From: an uncultured Acholeplasmatales bacterium
GTDB lineage: Bacteria > Bacillota_I > Bacilli_A > Acholeplasmatales > Anaeroplasmataceae
Length of the DNA: 64,000 nucleotides
Assembly (NCBI GenBank): GCA_944323055.1
Contig: CALUQZ010000001.1
Span: 1 to 64,000, forward strand
Direction: 5' to 3'
Shown piece by piece: positions 53,590 through 63,510 of the stretch. Below the pieces are notes generated by a model, which worked only from the letters and a program-made list of their open reading frames with translations, was not told where the DNA came from and searched no databases. Position numbers and translations under genes: made by a program. The stretch's first letter is position 1. Each line of letters starts with the position of its first letter.

Positions 53590-55724
53590 TACATACTCTT
53601 CCTCTCTTTAATTTCCGCCATTTTAGCTTCATTTAAACGAGTGTCACCAGCTACCCTTGAATATGATAAATAGCCATTCATTCTTTCTATTTTCGTTAAG
53701 TTGCGTGAACCACAAATCGGACAAACATCCATATTTAATTCTTGATGACCACAATCTTCACAATAAGCTAAAGATAAGTTGACACCTTCATAAAAGCCCA
53801 TTTTCATAGCACGATGAATTAAAGATTTAATAGCTCCGATATTATAATCAATAGGATATTTTACATATTGAATCTTACCACCATTTGATAAATCCCAAAA
53901 TCTCTTTTCTAGATTTTGTTTTTGAATAGGTGTTATATCTTCTGTTACATGACAATGGAAAGAATTAGATACATAAGGACGATCAGATACACCTTCAATA
54001 ATGCCATACTTCTTTCTAAATTGTTTAATTTGTAAACCACATAATGACTCAGCTGGTGTACCATAAATAGCATATAAAATGCCATCTGCTTTCTTATATT
54101 CATTAATCTTTTCATTAATATGTTCAAGAGTTTGTACAGCAAATTCACCATCTTCAACTAAACTTTTGCCATTATATAATTCTTGTAATTCATTTAAAGC
54201 AGTATAACCAAAAGAAGCTGTCATCGGTTTTAATAATGGTTTAATTTTATCATTAGGATTTAAATGACCACCATAAAAACCACCTTGACAATAACCTAAA
54301 GGATTAGTAGAAGCTTTCATTTCTCCTAAATAATTATAAGTTCTAATATGAAGTCCTCTAATTAACTCTAAATAATAATCTAATACCTCATAAAATGGTT
54401 TACTTTCTTGTCTAGCTTTAGCTAAAATCATCGGTAAGTGAAGACTTATAGCTCCGATATTAAAACGACCAACAAAAATCGGTTTATCTTCACTATCAGC
54501 CGGATACATACCGCCTCTTTCATACCATGGTGATAAGAAAGCACGACAACCCATCGGACTTACTACTCTTTTATATTTTTTATACATTTCTGCTACATAA
54601 CCTTCACCAGTTAAACTTAACCAATCTGGGTACATTGTCTTTGATGAACATAAAATACCTTCTTCAAAAACATCTTCATTAAATTTATTAGGTCCATGTA
54701 ATTCTTCATCATATAAAAAGACTATTTTTGGGAATAAAACAGGTCTCTTACGACCTTTTTTGCCTTGACCACCTCTTCTAACTTTAAAGCATTCAATAGA
54801 AGCCATCTTAGCAAATCTTTCTGTTCCTAATCCTAAAGTTATTGTTATAAACGGATAATCTCCTCTACTTGAACCAATTGTATTAAACTTATATTCAAGC
54901 CCTTGCCAACCTTGTCTAAAATCATTTCTAACATCTTCTAATGCTTGAGCATCAGCTTTAACTTTAGATAAACCTAAACCGATATATTTAGTATAATATT
55001 TAGTATAAGACTTTTCCGCATAAGGAGCTAAAATTTTATCTATTTCTGGCACTGTAAATCCACCATATTGTTGAGCAGCCGTTGATAAAACTAAATCTCC
55101 CACTACGTCAAAAGCTACATCTAATGTCTTAGGTTCGTTATACCAAATATTACCCATTTCAAACCCGCCTTTTAAGACATTTTCAACATCAAATAGACAA
55201 CAATTCATCGTATCACGTCTAGCAGACATATCATGAATATAAATATAACCATCATTAATGGCTTGTAACTCTTCAACATTTAAGAAAAACTTTTTATATA
55301 ATTCTTTATTTAATTGATTATAAATTAAACTTCTTTTAGTAGATACTAAAGCACTATCGGTATTACTATTTTCTTTATCACCAATATACATAATAGACTG
55401 ACTTTTAGAATAAACTTCATCTAACATATGAACAAAGTCTTGTTTATAATTACGATAATCGCGATAACTTTTAGCAACTACCGGGAAAGTTTCTTCAAGT
55501 GCACCTTCAACTATATTATGCATTTTAGCAATATTAATTTCATTTAATTCATTTGTCTCTATTGAATGTAAAACTGTATTAATGATCTTTTCTAAATCAT
55601 CTTCTGTAAAATTAACTAAAACTCTACTAGCAGATTTCTTAACAGCTATTTTTATTTTGTCTGGATCAAACTTTTGTTTAGTACCATCTTTTTTAATTAT
55701 TGTAATTTTGCTAGTATCAAACAT
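53589..55724 (-). CDS. nrdD: Anaerobic (class III) ribonucleoside-triphosphate reductase
   Basis: A 711-residue enzyme reducing NTPs to dNTPs without oxygen. An N-terminal ATP-cone (IIKKDGTKQKFDPDKI) gives allosteric control. The catalytic barrel includes CCLFDVENVL and NPLGYCQGGFYGG. The C-terminal zinc site has CEDCG...CPICGS (about 655-672). The glycyl radical loop is MNGYLSYSRVAG, radical Gly at about 684. Start follows GGAGAGGTGAGATT. Promoter at 55762-55790. No NrdR box was recognised. Confidence 0.97.
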   Translation of the reverse strand: MFDTSKITIIKKDGTKQKFDPDKIKIAVKKSASRVLVNFTEDDLEKIINTVLHSIETNELNEINIAKMHNIVEGALEETFPVVAKSYRDYRNYKQDFVHMLDEVYSKSQSIMYIGDKENSNTDSALVSTKRSLIYNQLNKELYKKFFLNVEELQAINDGYIYIHDMSARRDTMNCCLFDVENVLKGGFEMGNIWYNEPKTLDVAFDVVGDLVLSTAAQQYGGFTVPEIDKILAPYAEKSYTKYYTKYIGLGLSKVKADAQALEDVRNDFRQGWQGLEYKFNTIGSSRGDYPFITITLGLGTERFAKMASIECFKVRRGGQGKKGRKRPVLFPKIVFLYDEELHGPNKFNEDVFEEGILCSSKTMYPDWLSLTGEGYVAEMYKKYKRVVSPMGCRAFLSPWYERGGMYPADSEDKPIFVGRFNIGAISLHLPMILAKARQESKPFYEVLDYYLELIRGLHIRTYNYLGEMKASTNPLGYCQGGFYGGHLNPNDKIKPLLKPMTASFGYTALNELQELYNGKSLVEDGEFAVQTLEHINEKINEYKKADGILYAIYGTPAESLCGLQIKQFRKKYGIIEGVSDRPYVSNSFHCHVTEDITPIQKQNLEKRFWDLSNGGKIQYVKYPIDYNIGAIKSLIHRAMKMGFYEGVNLSLAYCEDCGHQELNMDVCPICGSRNLTKIERMNGYLSYSRVAGDTRLNEAKMAEIKERKSM

Positions 55725-55761
55725 AATCTCACCTCTCCTAATCTTGATTTAAAGTAAAGTT

Positions 55762-55790
55762 ATAATACCATTAAATACAACTAGGTGCAA
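55762..55790 (-). promoter_or_regulatory. nrdD operon promoter
   Basis: Minus strand TTGCAC (55790-55785), 17-base spacer, TATTAT (55767-55762), about 35 bases ahead of the ATG. Confidence 0.6.
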
Positions 55791-55970
55791 TCAAAAAAAA
55801 TCTTATTAATATTTTTTAATTGAAAACCCCATTTCCATAAAAAAAATTTATAGTTGTTGAGAAAAAATAATGTTTTGTAAACTAATAATTAAAATAATCA
55901 TTGTCATAATATAGTCAAAAAAGATATATTTTTCAATTAATTATAAGTTTTTTTTATAGTTGTAAAATGG

Positions 55971-56007
55971 AAAAAATGAGTCTATTCTTATAGAATTTGA
56001 CTCATTT
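55971..56007 (-). terminator. Second hairpin downstream of pgi
   Basis: 9-bp stem AAATGAGTC/GACTCATTT (55999-56007 with 55974-55982), then TTTTTT on the minus strand. Probably a terminator that protects nrdD from pgi readthrough. Confidence 0.7.
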
Positions 56008-56097
56008 AACCGCTCACTTTGTTAAATTATCGCTAATATACATTTTATAAAAATTATTATACACACCAGCATAATTTTTAGTATGTCTTATATATGC

Positions 56098-56127
56098 AAT
56101 AAGTAGCTATTTTTATAGCTACTTATT
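56098..56127 (-). terminator. Hairpin at the pgi 3' end
   Basis: 12-bp perfect stem (56098-56109 with 56116-56127), 6-base loop; no T run follows on the minus strand, so it may be a 3'-end stabiliser with the true terminator at 55971-56007. Confidence 0.6.
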
Positions 56128-56135
56128 AACAAAAT

Positions 56136-57467
56136 TTATTTTAATTTCTTTTCAAGTTCAGCTTTTAAATCTTCATAACCTGGTTTACCAAGTAAAGCAA
56201 ACATATTCTTTTTATATGCTTCAACACCTGGTTGATTAAATGGATTTACTCCTAATGTATAAGCTGAAACAGCACAAGCATATTCAAAGAAGTATACTAA
56301 ATAACCATAGGCTTTAGGAGATATTTCACTTAATTTAACTAAGATATTAGGAACACCACCATCATAATGAGCTATTCTAGTTCCCATTGTAGCTACATGA
56401 TTAACTTCATTCATCGTTTTACCAGCTAAGAAATTTAAACCATCTAAATTATTATCATTAGCCTTAATTGTTACATCTTTAGCAATGTGTGAAACTTCAA
56501 TAACTGTTTCAAACATTGTTCTTTCCCCATCTTGAATCATTTGACCAAGTGAATGAAGATCAGTTGTAAAATTAGCTGAAGCAGGCCAAATACCTTTATG
56601 GTCTTTACCTTCTGATTCACCAAATAATTGTTTCCACCATTCAGCAAAATAGCTTAAACGTGGTTCATAATTTACTAATATTTCAAATTTACGGCCTTGA
56701 CGATATAATAAATTTCTTACTAAAGCATATTCTAAAGCTATATTATTTTCAACTTCTTTATTGTTTGAAAAATCTAAATAAGCTTCTTTAGCTCCTTCTA
56801 AAATTAAATCAATATCAACACCACTAGCCGCGATAGGTAAAAGACCTACTGGGGTTAGAACACTAAATCTACCACCTACATCGTCAGGTACTACAAATGT
56901 TTCATACCCTTCCGCATCAGCTAAAGTCTTTAAAGCTCCTTTAGCTTTATCTGTAGTAGCAAAAATTCTTTTTTTAGCTTCTTCTTTACCATATTTATTA
57001 ATTAAAGCTTCTTCTAAAATTCTAAAAGCAATAGCTGGTTCAGTTGTTGTTCCAGATTTAGATATTACATTAATTGAATAATCTTTATCTTTAATATAAT
57101 CTAATAATTCATTCATATATGAACCACTTATTTGATTACCAACAAAGATAACTTCACAACCATTATTACCAAAATAAGGTTTAAATAATTCAACACATGA
57201 TCTAGCTCCTAAATAAGAACCACCAATACCTACAGCAAGTAAAACATCTGAATGTTCACAAATACGACCGGCTGCTTGTTTAATTCTTGAAACTTCTCTA
57301 CTATCAAAAGTAATTGGTAAATCAAGCCATCCTAAAAAGTCATTGCCTAATCCTTTTCTACTTTCTAATACTTCTCTAGCTTTAATCACTTCTTTAGCTA
57401 GTTCTTTGTAATCTTTTTCACTAAAAAAAGATTTAGTTAGACTTGTATCTAATTCTAAATAACGCAT
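56136..57467 (-). CDS. pgi: Glucose-6-phosphate isomerase
   Basis: A 443-residue isomerase interconverting glucose-6-P and fructose-6-P in glycolysis; normal for the short Firmicute form. Motifs: [12 protein letters not shown] (phosphate binding), [13 protein letters not shown], the catalytic [17 protein letters not shown] region and [15 protein letters not shown]. The ATG follows AGGAGG. Its own promoter lies at 57495-57523. Monocistronic. Confidence 0.97.
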   Translation of the reverse strand: MRYLELDTSLTKSFFSEKDYKELAKEVIKAREVLESRKGLGNDFLGWLDLPITFDSREVSRIKQAAGRICEHSDVLLAVGIGGSYLGARSCVELFKPYFGNNGCEVIFVGNQISGSYMNELLDYIKDKDYSINVISKSGTTTEPAIAFRILEEALINKYGKEEAKKRIFATTDKAKGALKTLADAEGYETFVVPDDVGGRFSVLTPVGLLPIAASGVDIDLILEGAKEAYLDFSNNKEVENNIALEYALVRNLLYRQGRKFEILVNYEPRLSYFAEWWKQLFGESEGKDHKGIWPASANFTTDLHSLGQMIQDGERTMFETVIEVSHIAKDVTIKANDNNLDGLNFLAGKTMNEVNHVATMGTRIAHYDGGVPNILVKLSEISPKAYGYLVYFFEYACAVSAYTLGVNPFNQPGVEAYKKNMFALLGKPGYEDLKAELEKKLK

Positions 57468-57494
57468 ATATATCCTCCTAGTTTTCTTTACTTA

Positions 57495-57523
57495 ATTATA
57501 GCCCTTTTACTTTTAAAAAACAA
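57495..57523 (-). promoter_or_regulatory. pgi promoter
   Basis: Minus strand TTGTTT (57523-57518), 17-base spacer, TATAAT (57500-57495). The -35 forms part of the preceding hairpin. Confidence 0.75.
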
Positions 57524-57545
57524 TATCAAAAAGCGCTATATTGTT
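57515..57545 (-). terminator. Terminator of the upstream hypothetical gene
   Basis: 8-bp stem AACAATAT/ATATTGTT (57538-57545 with 57519-57526), 11-base loop, then TTTTTT on the minus strand. Confidence 0.65.
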
Positions 57546-57566
57546 AGTACCTACATAAAGTTAAAC

Positions 57567-58161
57567 TCAATAAAAACTTTTAAATTCAAAAGAAATACCC
57601 CAAGACTCATAACCAATATCATCTAAAAAATAATGATTATTAAAAGTTGATTTATTATCATATAAAATATCAATATGGGCATCAACACTTATTTCTTCCC
57701 CATCATAATTTGTAGCATTACTAGGACGATTTAAAAAATATATTGAACCCCTATCAAATATATATGAATAACCTATATTATCCCGATCTTCAAACTTGTA
57801 TTTAAAATCAATTTGAGTTAATGGAGTATCACTGGTTCCTAAAAAGACTTGTAAATGATAAAATTTATCAGTTACAAAATCTTTAAAAACGTTAATTCCA
57901 TTAGCTTTATTATGTTCATCTTCGCTAATTTCTGTAACTATAACTTTTAATTTAAATTTAATCTTAGAAATAACTGTTTCAATATCCTCTCGTACATTTG
58001 GTTTATCTAAAGGATACATATAAAATTGATTATCTTTTAAAGCTATAATATTAGGAAAACTATATAGTAAATGTTCCTGCCCTAACTTCTAGATATTAAG
58101 AAAATAATACTCCACATAAGTTAGAACAAATTAGTAATATAAACATCATACTAATTAACAT
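57567..58161 (-). pseudogene. Decayed lipoprotein-like hypothetical gene
   Basis: The longest readable piece is a 150-codon frame from 58019 (soluble, beta-rich; ends SWGISFEFKSFY), open upstream to a TAG at about 58090. Extra in-frame upstream residues (QEHLLYSFPNIIALKDNQFY) fit the body better than the internal ATG does. Further up, in another frame, ATG at 58159-58161 encodes MLISMMFILLICSNLCGV, a signal peptide or lipoprotein leader, stopping at 58096-58098. Together they look like one secreted lipoprotein gene broken by a frameshift and stops near 58090. No family recognised. No ribosome binding site precedes the internal ATG at 58019, so the 150-residue product is doubtful. Confidence 0.45.
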
Positions 58162-58179
58162 TATTTTTTAAACATAAAT

Positions 58180-58697
58180 AATCATCACCACATCTTTTGT
58201 TAAATCTAAACTATATTTACAATAATAACATAAAACATATCTTTTACTTGTTTCACTAGACAATATAGCATGTCTACCTGTAATTTCTTTACCACTCCAT
58301 AGACCCATATTAAATTCTAAAGCTCTGATTTTATTCTCAACTTCAAATTCTAAATAAGCTCTTTAACACCGCTACGATTAGCAGATAAAACTAAATATTT
58401 ATCTTCAATATAACTGCATCTAAGTCTATTAGTATTAAAAATATAATTACTATTAGTGCTAACTAATTCTGTTTTAGGATCATAAAAATATTGCACTTGA
58501 TTAGTATCATGATTAATAAATCCCTCTTTAAAGTCACTAGCCATCGCGGTATATGTATTATACTTAATTTCATAATAGATAATACCGCTTTGTAATTCAC
58601 CTAGTATATCTGCATCACAATATACAAAATCTTCTGAACCATTAGTATGGCAAAACAAGCCTCCAATAATAACGCTTTCATAATTTAATCTTATCAT
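58180..58697 (-). pseudogene. Frameshifted hypothetical gene
   Basis: A 115-codon frame starts MIRLNYESVIIGGLFCH at 58697 and ends SGVKELI at 58350. Directly at that point another frame continues AYLEFEVENKIRALEFNMG, then LWSGKEITGRHAILSSE, to a stop near 58180. Reading GTT AAA (A)GA GCT TAT, with one A restored, joins the two into one protein of about 170 residues. A single-base loss in the A run (or a sequencing error) is the likely cause. The protein looks soluble with Cys pairs (CYYCKYSL) near its end. Function unknown. Confidence 0.5.
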
Positions 58698-58757
58698 ACG
58701 AATAGAATCATGTCAAATTAACACCTATTTTATTGTTTCTACTAAGATACTTTAATA

Positions 58758-58786
58758 TTGCATAAAACAACCTAAGTTGTTATAAT
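58758..58786 (+). promoter_or_regulatory. tRNA-Thr promoter
   Basis: TTGCAT (58758-58763), 17-base spacer ending TTGT, TATAAT (58781-58786); extended -10. The tRNA 5' end is 8 bases past it. Confidence 0.75.
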
Positions 58787-58794
58787 TTAGACAC

Positions 58795-58868
58795 GCCCTT
58801 TTAGTTTAATGGTAAAACGAAGCAATGGTAATGCTTAAATCCAAGTTCGATTCTTGGTTGGGGCACCA
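58795..58868 (+). tRNA. tRNA-Thr (GGT)
   Basis: A 74-base cloverleaf with encoded CCA. D-arm GTTT-AATGGTA-AAAC, anticodon arm AAGCA-ATGGTAA-TGCTT with anticodon GGT, and T-arm CCAAG-TTCGATT-CTTGG all pair. The acceptor stem pairs G1-C72, C2-G71, C3-G70, C4-G69 and U5-G68, but positions 6-67 and 7-66 are U-U mismatches. Thr identity elements G1-C72, C2-G71, G35 and U36 are present and the discriminator is A. Its own strong promoter and terminator suggest it is expressed. Confidence 0.85.
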
Positions 58869-58882
58869 AATTAACAAATTAT

Positions 58883-58906
58883 GTCTACTAATAGGTAGGC
58901 TTTTTT
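58883..58906 (+). terminator. Terminator of tRNA-Thr
   Basis: 6-bp stem GTCTAC/GTAGGC with one G-U pair, then TTTTTT, 15 bases after the tRNA. Confidence 0.75.
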
Positions 58907-58924
58907 AATAATATCAATTTATTC

Positions 58925-60631
<1,707 letters not shown>

Positions 60632-60634
60632 GTT

Positions 60635-60664
60635 ACCTGTAAAATAGATTTACAGGTTTTCTTT
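60635..60664 (+). terminator. pyrG terminator
   Basis: 9-bp stem ACCTGTAAA/TTTACAGGT (60635-60643 with 60649-60657) and TTTCTTTT. Confidence 0.88.
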
Positions 60665-60682
60665 TAATAAATGTCTTTAAAG

Positions 60683-60711
60683 TTGAAAACGCCTAATTTT
60701 TAGACTATAAT
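60683..60711 (+). promoter_or_regulatory. fba promoter
   Basis: TTGAAA (60683-60688), 17-base spacer, TATAAT (60706-60711). Confidence 0.8.
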
Positions 60712-60749
60712 ATTAGCGAAAATAATTCAAATACATGGAGGGAATTAAA

Positions 60750-61619
60750 ATGCCATTAGTAAATGCAAAAGAAATGGTTGAAAAAGCAAGAGAAGGACAT
60801 TATGCAGTAGGTGCCTTCAATATTAACAATTTAGAATGGACTAAAGCTATTTTATTAGCTGCTGAAGAAGCTAAATCACCTGTAATGCTAGGTGTTTCTG
60901 AAGGTGCTAATAAATATATGACTGGTTATAAAGTTGTAGCTAGTATGGTTAAAGCTATGGTTGAAACTTTAAATATAACTGTACCAGTAGCTCTACATTT
61001 AGACCATGGTACATATGAAGGAGCTAAAGCCGCTTTAGCTGCTGGTTATACTTCTGTTATGTTTGATGGTTCACATTATCCATTTGCTGAAAATGTTGAA
61101 AAAACAGTTGAAATTGTTGAATTAGCTAAAAAATACAACGCATCTGTTGAAGCTGAAGTTGGTTCAATCGGTGGTGAAGAAGATGGTGTTGTAGGTATGG
61201 GTGAATTTGCTGATCCTAATGAATGCGCTAAAATAGCTGGTTTAGGTATTGATATGTTAGCTGCTGGTATCGGTAATATTCATGGTGTATATCCAGCTAA
61301 TTGGCCAGGCTTAAATTTTGAAGTTTTAGAACAAATTAAAGAAAAATGTCCTGGTATGCCACTTGTTCTTCATGGTGGTACTGGTATTCCTGAAGATATG
61401 ATTAAAGAAGCTATCAGCTTAGGTGTATGTAAAATTAATGTTAACACAGAATGTCAATTAGCCTTTGCTGCTGCTACTAGAAAATATATCGAAGAAGGTA
61501 AAGACCAAGTTAAAAAAGGATTTGATCCACGTAAATTATTAGCCCCAGGTACTGAAGCTATTAAAGAATTAGTAAAAGAAAAAATGGCTATCTTCGGTTC
61601 TGTTGGCAAAGCTTTATAA
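60750..61619 (+). CDS. fba: Class II fructose-bisphosphate aldolase
   Basis: A 289-residue zinc aldolase cleaving fructose-1,6-bisphosphate in glycolysis. Motifs: NINNLEWTKAI, zinc site HLDHGT, FDGSHYPF, EAEVGSIGGEEDG and LHGGTGIPEDMI, KINVNTEC. The ATG at 60750 follows GGAGGG; an in-frame ATG 15 bases upstream is inside the Shine-Dalgarno region and is not used. First gene of a three-gene operon with the RpiB-like isomerase and the glycosyltransferase. Confidence 0.97.
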   Translation: MPLVNAKEMVEKAREGHYAVGAFNINNLEWTKAILLAAEEAKSPVMLGVSEGANKYMTGYKVVASMVKAMVETLNITVPVALHLDHGTYEGAKAALAAGYTSVMFDGSHYPFAENVEKTVEIVELAKKYNASVEAEVGSIGGEEDGVVGMGEFADPNECAKIAGLGIDMLAAGIGNIHGVYPANWPGLNFEVLEQIKEKCPGMPLVLHGGTGIPEDMIKEAISLGVCKINVNTECQLAFAAATRKYIEEGKDQVKKGFDPRKLLAPGTEAIKELVKEKMAIFGSVGKAL

Positions 61620-61632
61620 TCGAGGTGTTTTA

Positions 61633-62271
61633 ATGCGTATTGTTTTAATAAATGAAAATTCTCAAGCTAGTAAAAATTCATTAATATTTACTACTTTACA
61701 AAATGTTGCTGAAAAATACGGCCACACAGTTAAAAATTATGGTATGTTTGGCGCTGATGATAAGTCTTTAACATATGTACAAAACGGCTTACTTGCAGCA
61801 ATTTTGTTAAATGCTGAAGCTTGTGATTTCGTTGTAACTGGCTGTGGCACAGGTGAAGGTGCTATGTTAGCTTTAAACTCTTTCCCTAAAGTATTATGTG
61901 GTCATATTGTTGACCCATCTGATGCTTATATGTTCAATCAAATCAATGATGGTAATGCGGTAGCTTTCCCATTTGCTAAAGGGTTTGGTTGGGGTGCCGA
62001 ATTAAATTTAGAATATTGTTTTGAAAAATTATTCAATGGCCCTAAAGGTCAAGGTTACCCAAGAGAAAGAGCTATTCCTGAACAAACTAATAAAAAGATT
62101 TTAGATCAAGTTAAAGAAGTTACTCATACTGATATGTTAACTATTCTAAAAAATATTGATCAAGCTTTCTTAAAAGATACAATTGATCGTGATTCATTCA
62201 AAAACAACTTCTTTAATGATGCTAAAGACGGTCCAATTAAAGACTATTGTAAAAAAGTATTAGGCTTATAA
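61633..62271 (+). CDS. RpiB/LacA/LacB-family sugar-phosphate isomerase
   Basis: A 212-residue protein starting MRIVLINENSQASKN behind CGAGGTG, 13 bases after fba; an upstream frame overlapping fba is not supported. Core motif VVTGCGTGEGAMLALN holds the catalytic-type Cys of ribose-5-phosphate isomerase B/LacAB proteins, followed by the nucleotide-like YMFNQINDGNAVAF segment. It is about 60 residues longer than RpiB, with an extra C-terminal helical part (about 150-212). Sugar specificity is unknown; the operon with fba suggests carbohydrate catabolism. Confidence 0.88.
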   Translation: MRIVLINENSQASKNSLIFTTLQNVAEKYGHTVKNYGMFGADDKSLTYVQNGLLAAILLNAEACDFVVTGCGTGEGAMLALNSFPKVLCGHIVDPSDAYMFNQINDGNAVAFPFAKGFGWGAELNLEYCFEKLFNGPKGQGYPRERAIPEQTNKKILDQVKEVTHTDMLTILKNIDQAFLKDTIDRDSFKNNFFNDAKDGPIKDYCKKVLGL

Positions 62272-62272
62272 A

Positions 62273-63310
62273 ATGAAAAAAATAACCATTAATATGTTAT
62301 CTAAAGCCGATAGCGTTGATGGTCAAGGGGTAGGAAGTGCCTATATTGAACAAGTTCGTTTAGTTAAAGAAACTTTAAGTGATTATTTTGATGTTTCAAT
62401 TAATTCTCATAAAAAAGCGGATATAGTTCATGTTCATAGTGTTAATCCCGGGTTTTATTTAAGATTTAAAAAGAAAAATGGCATTAGAGTAATCTACTGC
62501 CATTTTCTACCAGAAACCCTAGATGGTTCTATCAAACTACCTAAGCCTATTTTCGCTATCTTCAAAAAATATGTCGTAAAGTTCTATAAGAAAGCCGATT
62601 ATGTCGTTGTAGTTAACCCTATTTTTATAGAACCTTTAACTAAACTTGGTATTAAAAAAGAAAATATTGTCTATATTCCAAACTATGTATCAAAAGAAGA
62701 ATTCCATCCTCTTGATAAAGATACGATAGTTAAAATAAAAGATGAATATCAAATACCACAAGATAAATTTGTTGTTATGGGATGTGGTCAGGTTCAAACT
62801 CGTAAAGGTGTCTTAGACTTTGTCGAAGTAGCTAAACAAAATCCTGACAAATATTTCATTTGGTGCGGTGGTTTTAGTTTTAGTGTTATTACTGATGGCA
62901 TTAAAGAACTTAAAAAAATAGTTGAAAACCCACCTGTACCTAACTTAAAATTTTTAGGTATCATTCCTCGTACTAAGATGAACCAAATGTTCAACATCTG
63001 TGACACTTTATTTATGCCAAGCTTTAATGAACTCTTCCCTATGAGTATTTTAGAAGCTGTTCAATCGCAAAAACCAGTTGTTTTACGTGATCTTGAACTA
63101 TATAAAAATATTTTATGGGACACTTATCTAGCTGGTAATAATGTTAATGAATTCAGTGAATTAATTAATAAATTAGCTAATGATCCTGATTTTTATAAAC
63201 ATTATGCCTTAAAATCTCAAGAAGTTGCCGATTATTATTCAAAAGAAAATGTCAGCAAGTTATGGTTAAATTTTTATACTGATATTTATAATAAAAATAA
63301 AAATATTTAA
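62273..63310 (+). CDS. GT4 glycosyltransferase, diacylglycerol glucosyltransferase-like
   Basis: A 345-residue GT-B enzyme. N-terminal domain: MLSKADSVDGQGVGSAYIEQ, VHVHSVNPGFYLR, VVNPIFIEPLTKLGI, IPNYVSKEEFHP. C-terminal GT4 domain: GCGQVQTRKGVLDFVEVA and FMPSFNELFPMSILEAVQ (the E-x7-E nucleotide-sugar site). The start sequence with KGQGVGSAY-type motif is common in Firmicute 1,2-diacylglycerol glycosyltransferases making glycolipid anchors. The ATG is one base after the previous stop, translation probably coupled. Membrane-peripheral glycolipid synthesis is the best inference. Confidence 0.88.
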   Translation: MKKITINMLSKADSVDGQGVGSAYIEQVRLVKETLSDYFDVSINSHKKADIVHVHSVNPGFYLRFKKKNGIRVIYCHFLPETLDGSIKLPKPIFAIFKKYVVKFYKKADYVVVVNPIFIEPLTKLGIKKENIVYIPNYVSKEEFHPLDKDTIVKIKDEYQIPQDKFVVMGCGQVQTRKGVLDFVEVAKQNPDKYFIWCGGFSFSVITDGIKELKKIVENPPVPNLKFLGIIPRTKMNQMFNICDTLFMPSFNELFPMSILEAVQSQKPVVLRDLELYKNILWDTYLAGNNVNEFSELINKLANDPDFYKHYALKSQEVADYYSKENVSKLWLNFYTDIYNKNKNI

Positions 63311-63316
63311 ATACTT

Positions 63317-63346
63317 CCACAAAGAATAATTCTTTGTGGATTTTTT
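63317..63346 (+). terminator. Terminator of fba operon
   Basis: 9-bp stem CCACAAAGA/TCTTTGTGG (63317-63325 with 63331-63339), 5-base loop, TTTTTT. Confidence 0.9.
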
Positions 63347-63470
63347 ATTAATAATTAAAAAGCCAAATTAAATTGTATAGACAATAAACTTGGCTTAACT
63401 ATTACTTCTTTTATATATTAAATGATAAGAATATATAATATTAAACAAACTAATAACAATGAAATAAATA

Positions 63471-63499
63471 GAAAAATGAATGTACAAATGCACATTCAT
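63471..63499 (-). terminator. Terminator of GNAT gene
   Basis: 8-bp stem ATGAATGT/ACATTCAT (63492-63499 with 63476-63483), then TTTTTC on the minus strand. Confidence 0.7.
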
Positions 63500-63510
63500 A
63501 ATTTTATAAA

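Larger units (their letters stand above)
55725..56135. other. Intergenic region between nrdD and pgi
   Basis: This stretch holds the nrdD promoter and two hairpins, and otherwise nothing coding on either strand. Between 56010 and 56095 the sequence is plain AT-rich DNA. Confidence 0.6.

Noticed and set aside
55725-55800. NrdR box ahead of nrdD
   Set aside because: No pair of sites close to the ACACWATATATWGTGT consensus was found in the promoter region.
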